From positions 1 to 37,496 of the forward strand of contig JADJGZ010000038.1 of the NCBI GenBank assembly GCA_016707785.1: a stretch of 37,496 nucleotides of DNA, given 5' to 3'. Under the pieces are notes generated by a model that saw only the letters and a program-made list of their open reading frames with translations, was not told where the DNA came from and ran no database searches. The position numbers and the translations under genes are program-made. Source of the stretch: Bacteroidales bacterium (GTDB taxonomy: Bacteria > Bacteroidota > Bacteroidia > Bacteroidales > UBA4417). Below are positions 7,850-15,982 of the stretch, in pieces (position 1 is the first letter of the stretch; each line of letters begins with the position of its first letter).

Positions 7850-8353
7850 ATGAAAAACTTACTCGCCCTCGCTATCATCGTTCTCGGATTCACTGCCACT
7901 TCTTTCGCTCAGGTAACCGCAACCGCATCAACCACAGCAACCATCATCACCCCAATCGCCATTGAAAAAGATGTTGATATGAATTTCGGTAACATCGCCG
8001 TTAGTCCAACATTAGGCGGTACCGTTGTTCTCCCAACTTCAGGAGCACGCACCAAGACCGGTGGAGTTACCCTCCCAGTTGTTACAGGAACCGTTTCAGC
8101 CGCTTCATTCACAGTAACCGGAGAAGGCAACAGCACTTACTCTATCACTTTACCTTCTTCAGCCATCACATTGACCAGTCCATCAGGTACAATGACCGTT
8201 GAAAACTTTGTAAGCACCCCTTCCAACACAGGCGCCCTGAACAATGGCAGCCAGGAAGTAAAAGTAGGAGCTACCCTGAATGTAGGCGCTGCACAGGCTG
8301 CAGGAACTTATACCAACGAATCCAGCTTATTTGTAACAGTTAACTACAACTAA
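7850..8353 (+). CDS. DUF4402 secreted protein, copy 2
   Basis: The 167-residue product is identical residue for residue to copies 1 and 3, including the signal peptide. Against copy 1 only a handful of silent changes are seen, clustered near both ends (for example around 7914, 7974 and 8325-8345), while the centre is unchanged. Unlike copies 1 and 3 the shared downstream sequence stops a few bases after the stop codon (TAAAATATAACA), so the shared terminator is missing. Transcription may therefore run on toward copy 3. Confidence 0.93.
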   Translation: MKNLLALAIIVLGFTATSFAQVTATASTTATIITPIAIEKDVDMNFGNIAVSPTLGGTVVLPTSGARTKTGGVTLPVVTGTVSAASFTVTGEGNSTYSITLPSSAITLTSPSGTMTVENFVSTPSNTGALNNGSQEVKVGATLNVGAAQAAGTYTNESSLFVTVNYN

Positions 8354-8797
8354 AATATAACACCCCAGATACAAGCTTCCTTGATCTACCGTCAAATCAA
8401 ATACCTGTTTTTTATTCATATTGCAAAATCGTAAAAAAAAGCCCAAGAATAGAATAATCAAAAATGAAAAACTAAATTTAACTAAGAGTCATTTTTAAAC
8501 CATGAGACATTTCAATTTTACCCACTTCTAGCTTGGAACTCAGCTTAGGTTACGGAGTTTGGAGGTGATTGCAGCCCCGACTACGAATTCCAACTAGCTC
8601 GGAAGTTCCCCGGAAACCATGGGGTGAATTCATTTGAGGCATATGTGTTAATAATGTGCTGGGCATAATGGAACTTTATCATCACATGAGAGGACCAGGG
8701 CTTTAGCATCGTCTCTGACAATATTCTACCATAGTACGGTGCAAAAATTGATCTAAAGATGTCCAATCAGCCCGGCATAGGAGCAGGTGTCTAATGG
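8354..8797. other. Gene-free stretch after DUF4402 copy 2
   Basis: No credible ORF, RNA or terminator. A degenerate member of the 30-bp repeat family is at 8633-8657 (TTTGAGGCATATGTGTTAAT). The rest is not recognisable and unlike the sequence following copies 1 and 3. Confidence 0.5.
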
Positions 8798-8990
8798 GGA
8801 CGAGGATCCGTCGGACTCACGGATTATCACTTTTGCCGATTAATACAGATACTTGGGTATGCAATGTCTAGCACCTTTTCGTCCGCCAAGCCGGCGGATT
8901 GCTTCGAGATTCGAAACGAAATTTGCGAAGGGTGGTCAATCGGGATTCGTGTTCCATTATTTACTCTAACTTCCATTTTCCCATCGCAGG

Positions 8991-9027
8991 CATGTAAATT
9001 ATTTTACATGATGATAAAAAATCTTAC
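8991..9027. promoter_or_regulatory. Paired palindromic operator-like sites, copy 3
   Basis: Site 1 is CATGTAAATTATTTTACATG, identical to copy 1. Site 2 is ATAAAAAATCTTAC at 9014-9027, identical to copy 2. Core spacing is again 20 bp. Confidence 0.5.
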
Positions 9028-9180
9028 ATCCTCCCTCCAAGAATTTTATACTTAAGATGATAACGGCATTTTTTTCAAAAATATTTACAAATTTTTAATT
9101 AATTGTATATTAAGTTATTACACACTTTTCATTCTAATTTTTGCATTTTAATTTTTGCATTTTTCATTCATTTTTGCTCT

Positions 9181-9197
9181 TTGGCACGACTTTGGAA
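9181..9197 (+). promoter_or_regulatory. Promoter-like TTGGCACG element, DUF4402 copy 3
   Basis: TTGGCACGACTTTGGAA, identical to copy 1 and at the same distance from the ATG. It is followed by the conserved AC-rich leader (9198-9257). Confidence 0.45.
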
Positions 9198-9257
9198 ATA
9201 GATATGGCACAACAACGAACTCACAAAAACTAACCTCACTCAAAAAACTCTACTCCA

Positions 9258-9761
9258 ATGAAAAACTTACTCGCCCTCGCTATCATCGTTCTCGGATTCA
9301 CTGCCACTTCTTTCGCTCAGGTTACCGCAACCGCTTCAACCACAGCAACCATCATCACCCCGATCGCCATTGAAAAAGATGTAGATATGAATTTCGGTAA
9401 CATCGCCGTTAGTCCAACATTAGGCGGTACCGTTGTTCTCCCAACTTCAGGAGCACGCACCAAGACCGGTGGAGTTACCCTCCCAGTTGTTACAGGAACC
9501 GTTTCAGCCGCTTCATTCACAGTAACCGGAGAAGGCAACAGCACTTACTCTATCACCTTACCTTCTTCAGCCATCACATTGACCAGTCCATCAGGTACAA
9601 TGACCGTTGAAAACTTTGTAAGCACCCCTTCCAACACAGGCGCCCTGAACAATGGCAGCCAGGAAGTAAAAGTAGGAGCTACCCTGAATGTAGGCGCTGC
9701 CCAGGCTGCAGGAACTTACACCAACGAATCAAGCTTATTCGTAACGGTTAACTACAACTAA
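9258..9761 (+). CDS. DUF4402 secreted protein, copy 3
   Basis: Identical 167-residue product to copies 1 and 2 with silent nucleotide changes only. It has the same signal peptide, the same DUF4402 core (DMNFGNIAVSP) and the same C-terminal strand. It keeps the terminator and A-rich array found after copy 1, so blocks 1 and 3 are the most complete duplicates. Three genes with no amino-acid difference but several silent ones point to strong purifying selection, gene conversion, or both. Confidence 0.93.
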   Translation: MKNLLALAIIVLGFTATSFAQVTATASTTATIITPIAIEKDVDMNFGNIAVSPTLGGTVVLPTSGARTKTGGVTLPVVTGTVSAASFTVTGEGNSTYSITLPSSAITLTSPSGTMTVENFVSTPSNTGALNNGSQEVKVGATLNVGAAQAAGTYTNESSLFVTVNYN

Positions 9762-9785
9762 AATATAACAACCAAAAACCCCGCG

Positions 9786-9814
9786 ACACCGTCCCACAAG
9801 GGCGGTGTTTTTTT
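9786..9814 (+). terminator. Rho-independent terminator of DUF4402 copy 3
   Basis: Same stem as after copy 1 (ACACCGTCCC-ACAA-GGGCGGTGT) followed by a run of Ts. Confidence 0.9.
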
Positions 9815-9818
9815 ATTT

Positions 9819-9898
9819 AAAATGCAAAGTGAAAATGAAAAACACAAAATGCAAAATCCATCCGACAACTGGCGGAAAAAATCCAAAATCCAATTTTG
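9819..9898. repeat. A-rich array after copy 3
   Basis: Starts AAAATGCAAAGTGAAAA like the array after copy 1, then is broken by a non-repeat insert (about 9857-9878) and resumes with AAAATCCAAAATCCAA units. Confidence 0.6.
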
Positions 9899-9949
9899 CC
9901 AACTTCAGTTAAAAATCACACATCAAAAATTGGTTCAATTCAATTTCCC

Positions 9950-9979
9950 TGACAGCGTTTGAGTCATTTGTGTTAATAA
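9950..9979. repeat. 30-bp exact intergenic repeat, copy B
   Basis: Identical to 1750-1779. It sits in the 9899-10251 gap, which otherwise holds only scraps such as TTCGTGGCATTTGTGG (10070-10085), also related to sequence near 1580. No gene is seen in the gap. Confidence 0.8.
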
Positions 9980-10251
9980 GATCCGCCTTGATGACGATTA
10001 CTTCCGACAAATAACAGAGATTTAAATGCTAATTTATTCGTGAGAATTTGTAAATCAATCGATGGGTTCGTGGCATTTGTGGAGTGGAATTCAATCTATT
10101 ATAATTCATACATATAATGAGTTTACAACAATACAAAATTCCAACCATCCAAATTTTCTTTCAAGAATCAGGTATCTCTATGTTACTTTCTTCGATTTGA
10201 GATATTAACACATAGATTCATAAAAGTAAGTCTATCATCAATCGGCAAAAA

Positions 10252-11025
10252 ATGAAATTCGTTAACTACACCTTGTATAGTAAGGCAGAAGACATCAAGA
10301 GACTTAAATTTATCATTGATAATCTTCCTGCCAAAGGGTCAGAACCTCTAAACATCCTGGAAATAGGATGTGGTGAAGGAAATATTTGTTATCAAATGGC
10401 TCATTATGGCCACCAGGTGCTGGGCATTGATATAAGTGAGACGACCATCAAATCAGCAAATCGCAAATTCGGAAGCACCCCCGGATTAAGTTTCCGGGTA
10501 GAAGATGCTGAACAAATGAAGCTAAAAGCAGATGAAAAATATGATGTGATAGTCTGTAGCGAGATACTGGAGCACTTGCATGATCCGGGTAAACTGGTAG
10601 ATAATTTTAAAAATCTGCTTCGTCCGGATGGCATTGCTATAGTTACAGTTCCAAATGGCTTTGGCCCCAGGGAAGTATTGATTACCAAACCTGTACAGAA
10701 TCTCAAGACCGGGCAAGGCATTTTTGCTAAAATGATGAGAAGCACTAAATCAGCTTTGGGATACAAGGGAGATACTGATCAATCATCTGCAGAAGCCCTT
10801 GATCATATCCAGTTTTTCTCCATGAATCATCTTAGAAATTTGGCTGAAAATCGGGGCTTTACCATCGTGAAGAAAAAATCCGGGAATTTCGTAGAAAATG
10901 TATTCCCATTCTCATTAGTTGCACGACACTCATTTTTCCTGCAAAAGATGGATTGTGCAATAGCCGATATGCTGCCTCTATCTTTTACCAGTCAATATTA
11001 TTCCGTGTGGGCACGTAACCACTAG
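10252..11025 (+). CDS. Class I SAM-dependent methyltransferase
   Basis: A 257-residue cytoplasmic enzyme. The Rossmann-fold motif I is clear (NILEIGCGEGN, about residues 34-44), followed by an acidic residue ending strand 2 (VLGIDIS), a DAEQM-type motif and the VIVCSEILEHLHDP post-motif of the Methyltransf_11/UbiG-like group, then a VTVPNG strand. The substrate is not identifiable; this subgroup methylates small molecules, quinone precursors or sugars. It stands alone between DUF4402 copies 3 and 4 and is followed by its own terminator. Its ordinary codon use contrasts with the biased DUF4402 genes. Confidence 0.85.
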   Translation: MKFVNYTLYSKAEDIKRLKFIIDNLPAKGSEPLNILEIGCGEGNICYQMAHYGHQVLGIDISETTIKSANRKFGSTPGLSFRVEDAEQMKLKADEKYDVIVCSEILEHLHDPGKLVDNFKNLLRPDGIAIVTVPNGFGPREVLITKPVQNLKTGQGIFAKMMRSTKSALGYKGDTDQSSAEALDHIQFFSMNHLRNLAENRGFTIVKKKSGNFVENVFPFSLVARHSFFLQKMDCAIADMLPLSFTSQYYSVWARNH

Positions 11026-11102
11026 ATCTCTTTGAAACGGCAATTTTGCTTTCCATTTAGTTAATGGAATAAAAATTAACATAAGATATGTTTCCCCCAT
11101 TT

Positions 11103-11133
11103 AGCCCTGATTCCTGTCAGGGCTCTTTTTTTT
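11103..11133 (+). terminator. Rho-independent terminator after the methyltransferase
   Basis: AGCCCTGA-TTCCTG-TCAGGGCT is a perfect 8-bp stem followed by C and eight Ts. Confidence 0.92.
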
Positions 11134-11220
11134 AAGATCCAATCCCCTCAAATGGGTTCTGCTTTTTATTGATTTTTTCCACAAAGATGCATGAAGTGTG
11201 CATTTGTCCAGATATCTTTT

Positions 11221-11246
11221 TTTTACACTTTGTAAAATTATTTTAC
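11221..11246. promoter_or_regulatory. Overlapping palindromes upstream of DUF4402 copy 4
   Basis: TTTTACA-CTT-TGTAAAA (11221-11237) overlaps GTAAAA-TTA-TTTTAC (11232-11246). Both use the same GTAA/TTAC half-sites as the paired sites of copies 1-3, though the surrounding DNA is not homologous. They lie about 150 bp before the promoter-like element, the same distance as in copies 1-3. Confidence 0.4.
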
Positions 11247-11386
11247 CACACTACTCCATTCAAAACTGAATACTGTAAAAATATTTGTCAGAATTAACTT
11301 ACTATTATTTCTACTAACATTTGATTATCTGCATATTACATAATTCTTCAAAAAGTATTTTTCAAAAATAAATTTTCCCATTAACT

Positions 11387-11403
11387 CTGGCATAGCTTTG
11401 GTA
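11387..11403 (+). promoter_or_regulatory. Promoter-like element of DUF4402 copy 4
   Basis: CTGGCATAGCTTTGGTA aligns with TTGGCACGACTTTGGAA of copies 1-3. Here the -24-like half is weaker and the inner part becomes TAGCTTTG, a perfect Bacteroidota -7 element (TAnnTTTG). The leader 11404-11462 keeps CAAACGAACT, AAACTAAC and AACTCTACTCCA in common with copies 1-3. Confidence 0.45.
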
Positions 11404-11462
11404 ATAGTATTATCACACAAACGAACTCGTAAAAACTAACATAACTAAAGAACTCTACTCCA

Positions 11463-11966
11463 ATGAAAAACTTATTTGCTCTCGCTATCATCGTTCTCGG
11501 ATTCACTGCCACTTCTTTTGCACAGGTAACTGCAACTGCATCAACCACAGCAACCATCATCACCCCGATCGCCATCGAAAAAGACATAGATATGAATTTC
11601 GGTAATATCGCCGTAAGTCCAACATTAGGCGGTACCGTTGTTCTCCCAACTTCAGGAGCACGCACCAAGACCGGTGGAGTTACCCTCCCCGTAGTAACAG
11701 GAACTGTTTCAGCCGCTTCTTTCACAGTAACCGGAGAAGGCAATAGCACATACTCTATCACTTTACCTTCTTCAGCCATCACATTGACCAGTCCATCAGG
11801 TACAATGACCGTTGAAAACTTTGTAAGCACCCCTTCCAACACAGGCGCCCTGAACAATGGCAGCCAGGAAGTAAAAGTAGGAGCTACCCTGAATGTAGGT
11901 GCTGCTCAGGCTGCAGGAACTTACACTAATGAATCCAGCTTATTCGTGACCGTTAACTATAACTAG
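11463..11966 (+). CDS. DUF4402 secreted protein, copy 4
   Basis: A 167-residue product that differs from copies 1-3 at two positions only: L5F in the signal peptide and V42I (KDIDMNF) in the mature protein. Its DNA is a mosaic. Several silent differences occur at the 5' end and near the 3' end, but a stretch matching 2603-2739 of copy 1 (137 bases) is identical in all four genes. That pattern suggests gene conversion. Its flanking DNA and terminator are unrelated to copies 1-3 apart from the leader, so this may be the original locus from which the block was copied, or an older paralogue being homogenised. Confidence 0.93.
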   Translation: MKNLFALAIIVLGFTATSFAQVTATASTTATIITPIAIEKDIDMNFGNIAVSPTLGGTVVLPTSGARTKTGGVTLPVVTGTVSAASFTVTGEGNSTYSITLPSSAITLTSPSGTMTVENFVSTPSNTGALNNGSQEVKVGATLNVGAAQAAGTYTNESSLFVTVNYN

Positions 11967-11990
11967 CTAGGAAGAGTGTTAGCTAATGGT

Positions 11991-12020
11991 AAGACGCTGC
12001 CGATGGCAGCGTCTTTTTTT
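11991..12020 (+). terminator. Rho-independent terminator of DUF4402 copy 4
   Basis: AAGACGCTGCC-GAT-GGCAGCGTCTT is a perfect 11-bp stem running into a T-tract. Confidence 0.95.
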
Positions 12021-12306
12021 ATTCTATTATTTTGGCCCCGGGCAGAATTCATTGCACCTGCATCCAGTTTTTCATTCTAAAAATTTCTGAATCATTAATT
12101 CACTATTGATCAGAATACTATATTTCTTCCAGGTGATTACCTTATTGGATTTATGGGATTAATTATAAACCATCACTGTTAAAAATTTGTAGTAAAAAAA
12201 ACTATAGCTTCCGACATCTGATTTTGTTTCAAATCATCCTATAGGTGATCCATTAACGCTGCAAAACATTGAATTCGATTAATCTATTCACTCAACATAA
12301 CATTCC

Positions 12307-12810
12307 ATGAAAAAAATCATCTTACTTTCACTTTTCTCATTTGTTACTCTGATAGGAACTTATGCACAGGTAACGGCTACTGCTACTACAACTGCTACTC
12401 TCATCACTCCAATTGCCATTGAAAAAGATGTTGATATGAATTTTGGAAATATAGCTGTAAGTCCTACCCTTGCAGGCTCAGTTGTGTTACCAACAACCGG
12501 TTCCCGCACAAAAAACGGAGGTGTCACCCTCCCGATTGTTACCGGAACCGTATCTGCAGCTTCCTTTACTATATCAGGAGAGGGAAACAGCACCTATTCC
12601 ATTACACTCCCCAGTTCAGCAATTATTCTTACTGGCCCATCCGGCACCATGTCAGTAGAGACTTTTGTAAGTTCACCTTCCAATACAGGTACACTTAATA
12701 GTGGTTCCCAGGAAATAAAAGTCGGTGCAACCCTAAATGTTGGGGCGGCACAATCTGCGGGGACTTACACCAATGAATCAGGCTTGTTTGTTACGGTAAA
12801 CTATAATTAA
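12307..12810 (+). CDS. DUF4402 secreted protein, diverged copy 5
   Basis: A 167-residue paralogue. By eye the mature part differs from copy 1 at about 20 of 147 positions, all conservative (for example S to T, V to I), with no gaps. The signal peptide (MKKIILLSLFSFVTLIGTYA) is essentially unrelated in sequence. Codon use is less biased than in copies 1-4, and neither the duplicated upstream block nor the leader is present. This fits an older duplicate under separate regulation. The 12021-12306 gap shows no clear promoter, and no terminator is seen after the gene. Confidence 0.92.
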   Translation: MKKIILLSLFSFVTLIGTYAQVTATATTTATLITPIAIEKDVDMNFGNIAVSPTLAGSVVLPTTGSRTKNGGVTLPIVTGTVSAASFTISGEGNSTYSITLPSSAIILTGPSGTMSVETFVSSPSNTGTLNSGSQEIKVGATLNVGAAQSAGTYTNESGLFVTVNYN

Positions 12811-12868
12811 TTTATTACTAAAACTAATTTTAAGTATTTCAGGCATTGTGATTCAAGAAAAATTAATT

Positions 12869-13902
12869 TTAACAGAAATCCAAGAATCCACATAAATCAC
12901 TAGTTGCTTTACCAATTCCACAAATTTTGTAATTTTCCAATAACCCTGAGAAGAAATGATTTCTTTCTTTAGCTGCAGTGCCACTAATAGGAACAGAAGA
13001 TTCAATTAGGATTTGCAAAGATGATTTCACTTCATTAAAGAAAACCTCATTATGCGTTTTAATAAAATTGAGTGTATTGTAGGTAAATATTATAGACTTT
13101 TGATCATCATATTCAATCAAAATAGTATTATCAGCTAGAAATACCTCATTCAGGTAAACACTAAAGTAACAACCAAATTCATTGATTTCGGAACCTTCCT
13201 AATTCTGGACACCTTTAGCCACCTGTCGTTGCATATGGTGGATAAACTCATCCAGCGAATGGCATAATCTTAGAATGTCATTTTTATCAGCAAAAAAACC
13301 AGATAGCCAGGCATATTCAACCTGGTGAAGGATACCATTAAATGTCTCATAATTCCAAAGTTCAATAATTGGTAGCCGGATATAATAATCCAGAATCTTA
13401 GTTCCCATTTCATAGTGGCATGGCTCAAGATTTCCAGAGAATGTAAAAAGTTGATCCTGATAAGATGAATCACCTAACAACATTTTCTTCCACATATAAA
13501 ACTTGAACTCAATAATATCCGGAAAATCAAAATAGTAAAAAATTGGAACATCTCTTGCTGCATATATTACATTCTCTTTTTACTTTTGAAATAGCTAAGT
13601 TCATCTAATATGAACTCTAACCATCCATAAAAACTATCTTCTGTCTGTACAATTGGAAATTGTTGAAAATATAGGGATCTGCCACTACCATGAACCAAGT
13701 CGTCGATTGAAACATGAAAATGAGTTGCAAGAATAACAAGTTCATTAATAGAGAGGCTCTTTTCATCTCTAATGCGCCTATAAGCACTATCGTAACTAAT
13801 ACCCAGCAATTCGGAGACAAGGTGTACAAATGAAACTTGTGAATGATCTAGATTTTTTAAATTTTTAAACAATTTTTGCTGGATTGATATACTATCATCC
13901 AT
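12869..13902 (-). pseudogene. Broken HTH transcriptional regulator
   Basis: Reading on the minus strand from 13902, the product starts with an HTH domain (SFVHLVSELLGISYDSAYRRIRDEKSL, then INELVILATHFHVSIDDLV), a layout common in Bacteroidota XRE/BetR-like regulators with a long C-terminal sensing region. The frame is lost at a T5 run (13577-13581), where one extra base restores KKENVIYAARDVP and the rest. An in-frame amber TAG follows at 13199-13201, after which the same frame continues (EGSEINEFGCYF, then NNTILIEYD-like) to 12869. Repaired length would be about 344 residues. Two independent lesions favour a pseudogene. It faces toward DUF4402 copy 5 and could once have regulated the cluster; that is inference. 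Confidence 0.75.
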
Positions 13903-14303
13903 CTTTTTTTCAATTATTAATCTAAAGATACGACATTATATTAAAAATAGCAACTATTATTATTGGTTTAGGGAATATCGCAAATAGTGTTCAATAGATA
14001 TTACTAAATCAGAAATATTTGGGACTTACTTGAAAACAGCATTTTTCTTTAATGAGAATCTTGCATCATATACAATTAATATTCAGTAATTTGAAAGATT
14101 TGACATTTCTTTTAAGATTGAGAACTGAATAAGAATCTCCTTTTGCAAATAATGCAAATTTCATTCTCTTGCTTCGGGATATCAATTTTCATTCAATTGT
14201 TATCCGATATAACTTTAAATCCGCAATCAGGAGTCTGGTTTATCGTAAACCAAAAATTGGATTGATCTAAATGTTCACTTACAAAACATTAACACACATT
14301 ATT
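13903..14303. other. Divergent intergenic region with a perfect palindrome
   Basis: Lies between the broken regulator (minus strand) and the lipoprotein gene (plus strand). At 14236-14252 TGGTTTA-TCG-TAAACCA is a perfect 17-bp inverted repeat, about 20 bases downstream of a -7-like TAACTTTA (14210-14217). That position would suit a repressor site. No gene is seen. Confidence 0.4.
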
Positions 14304-15092
14304 ATGAAAACAATCTATTTCAAATTAAGCATGTTACTTTTTCTGATCATTGCTTTCCTTTTTTCTGCATGTACTAAGGAGGAGAATGATAGTATTCCGG
14401 TTAACTTAAAGCCACAAAGTGAATTGACAGTCCCGGTTGAGATTGACAACATCATGTTTATAGATTGGAAAGAAGACTTTATTTCACAATCTAACCTTAG
14501 TTTAAACTGGAATTTTTTCGGCAGTCAAAAGCCAAATTGGATCCATAATGATTTTGACCGATATGGCTTATATGACAACAATGGAAACCCACCCTATGGA
14601 AATAGTGCGGTTTCAAAAACTGTGATTGGAGATGGCAGAGGTTACATCATTGAAACTGAAGTGTACATAAACCTTACTAATCCTTCAGGAACATGTATCT
14701 GTCCTTCAATAGGAGTTACCCGCATTCTTAATCCCAATCCTCTTGGTAGTAACCAACCTGTAGAATCGGGAATTATGATGAGAATGAAATATCTTGGATC
14801 AGAAATGGGGAATGTACCTCCGGCAGCCCGGCATCATACCTGGTTACAGATTGAAGCCTTACTGGAAGATGGTTCCATTTCAAGTCCGGGAGAATATGCT
14901 GCAACGGTAGATAATATCGTAAACGGTTGGCATAAAATGAAAATAGTTATCCCTAAGAACAGGCTTGCTCACTTCTATCTAGACAATGAGCTGGTATGGA
15001 TTACACCAAAACAGGTTCATAAGTCATTGCTAGAAAAAGAACCTCTTACTTGGAAGCACTTCACCAGGTATTGCAGGAAAAGCATATCATGA
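14304..15092 (+). CDS. Lipoprotein, probable jelly-roll domain, frameshifted near the end
   Basis: Starting at the ATG at 14304 gives a lipoprotein signal with lipobox FSAC (Cys 23), followed by an acidic TKEEND stretch that favours surface export in Bacteroidota. An in-frame ATG at 14271 would only add residues before the signal. The body (W-rich, GDGRGYIIETEVYI, HHTWLQIEAL, GWHKMKIVIP, HFYLDNELVW) looks like a concanavalin/LamG-type beta sandwich. After residue about 245 the reading frame appears wrong: removing one G near 15037 gives a more family-like ending (NLLLGSTSPGIAGKAYHDWVKITYITPD) that stops at 15126, for 273 residues. Whether this is a sequencing indel or a mutation is unresolved. 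Function is unknown. Confidence 0.7.
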   Translation: MKTIYFKLSMLLFLIIAFLFSACTKEENDSIPVNLKPQSELTVPVEIDNIMFIDWKEDFISQSNLSLNWNFFGSQKPNWIHNDFDRYGLYDNNGNPPYGNSAVSKTVIGDGRGYIIETEVYINLTNPSGTCICPSIGVTRILNPNPLGSNQPVESGIMMRMKYLGSEMGNVPPAARHHTWLQIEALLEDGSISSPGEYAATVDNIVNGWHKMKIVIPKNRLAHFYLDNELVWITPKQVHKSLLEKEPLTWKHFTRYCRKSIS

Positions 15093-15197
15093 TTGGGTTA
15101 AAATTACTTATATCACACCTGATTGATATGTTTATAAAACATCAGGCATTGATCTTGTTTGACATGCCTGTTTTGAGTAATTCCTGATTGCCTATTG

Positions 15198-15232
15198 CTA
15201 TCCTGTCCAACATTTGACAGGATAGTTTTTTA
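15198..15232 (+). terminator. Rho-independent terminator after the lipoprotein gene
   Basis: CTATCCTGTC-CAACATTT-GACAGGATAG is a perfect 10-bp stem followed by six Ts. Confidence 0.93.
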
Positions 15233-15303
15233 TCTTTAATGATGAATAAAATGAACCAATAGGACAAGTAAGTGTTTAAGGATAACGAAATAATATTAAT
15301 CAA

Positions 15304-15978
15304 ATGTCAGTAACAGAAACAAAACCACTTATCCAACTGAAATCGGTACCAGTACTTTCTAACATAGAAATAGCTCCATCAGTATATGTTCTATCTTTCC
15401 TCCGGGACTTTAACTTCAGGGCCGGACAGGTTCTTGGAATCGGGCTTTCCCAAAATGATGATCCCAGGCTATATAGCATAGCAAGTGGAGATAATGATGA
15501 TCAGGTTAGTATCTTATACAATATCAAGCCTGGGGGACAACTAACTCCAAATCTGGCTCAACTGAATCCGGGTGATCGGATTTGGATCACCCCTCCTTTC
15601 GGAATCTATGAGGGAACCAATGATCCGGCATGGTGGATTGCAGCAGGAACAGGACTGGCTCCTTTCACCAGTATGCTACGTTCAGGCATGGGCGGGAACA
15701 AAGTACTCGTGCATGGCGGACGGACCGCTGATTCATTCTATTTTAATGAAGAACTTAGTAAAGCCTTAGACAACAGGTATATCAGGTGTTGTTCCCAGGA
15801 ATCAGGCGAAGGACTTTACCAGGGACGAGTCACCCAATTTCTTGAAGAACAGGAAAACCTGCCATTAGATCAAAAGTATTACCTTTGCGGTAGTGCTGAA
15901 ATGGTGGTTGAATGTCGTGAAATCTTATTAAATAAAGGAATCCCATTTAATCACATTGTAGCTGAAATCTATTTCTGA
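15304..15978 (+). CDS. Ferredoxin/flavodoxin-NADP reductase-like flavoprotein
   Basis: A 224-residue soluble oxidoreductase of the FNR superfamily. The FAD-binding barrel has the RxYS motif (RLYSIAS, residues 55-61). The pyridine-nucleotide half starts with AAGTGLAPF (about 113-121), has a nucleotide-binding loop VHGGR, and ends with YLCGSAEMV. No 2Fe-2S ferredoxin domain is attached, so it should pass electrons between NAD(P)H and a separate ferredoxin or flavodoxin. The stop lies 4 bases before the rlmN start, so the two are likely one transcript. RlmN is a radical-SAM enzyme that needs low-potential electrons, so an electron-supply role is plausible but unproven. Confidence 0.85.
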   Translation: MSVTETKPLIQLKSVPVLSNIEIAPSVYVLSFLRDFNFRAGQVLGIGLSQNDDPRLYSIASGDNDDQVSILYNIKPGGQLTPNLAQLNPGDRIWITPPFGIYEGTNDPAWWIAAGTGLAPFTSMLRSGMGGNKVLVHGGRTADSFYFNEELSKALDNRYIRCCSQESGEGLYQGRVTQFLEEQENLPLDQKYYLCGSAEMVVECREILLNKGIPFNHIVAEIYF

Positions 15979-15982
15979 GAAG

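Larger units (their letters stand above)
8798..9257 (+). repeat. Duplicated upstream block of DUF4402 copy 3
   Basis: Shares GGATCCGTCGG..ACGGATTA (8805-8825) and GCCGGCGGATT (8890-8901) with the copy 1 block, then runs in parallel with copies 1 and 2 through palindromes, TCTTACATCCTCCCTCC, AT-rich DNA, a T-rich TTTTGCAT array (about 9135-9176), promoter-like element and leader. Confidence 0.75.

Noticed and set aside
11381..11857. Long antisense open frame (158 codons) over DUF4402 copy 4, with shorter equivalents over the other copies
   Set aside because: It recurs because the sense genes are nearly identical and strongly codon-biased. It has no homology, promoter or sensible composition, and covers the signal peptide and domain of the real gene.
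13199..13201. Amber codon as recoded (suppressed) codon
   Set aside because: TAG is used as a normal stop elsewhere here (methyltransferase at 11025, coiled-coil gene at 21636), so a nonsense mutation is the simpler reading.
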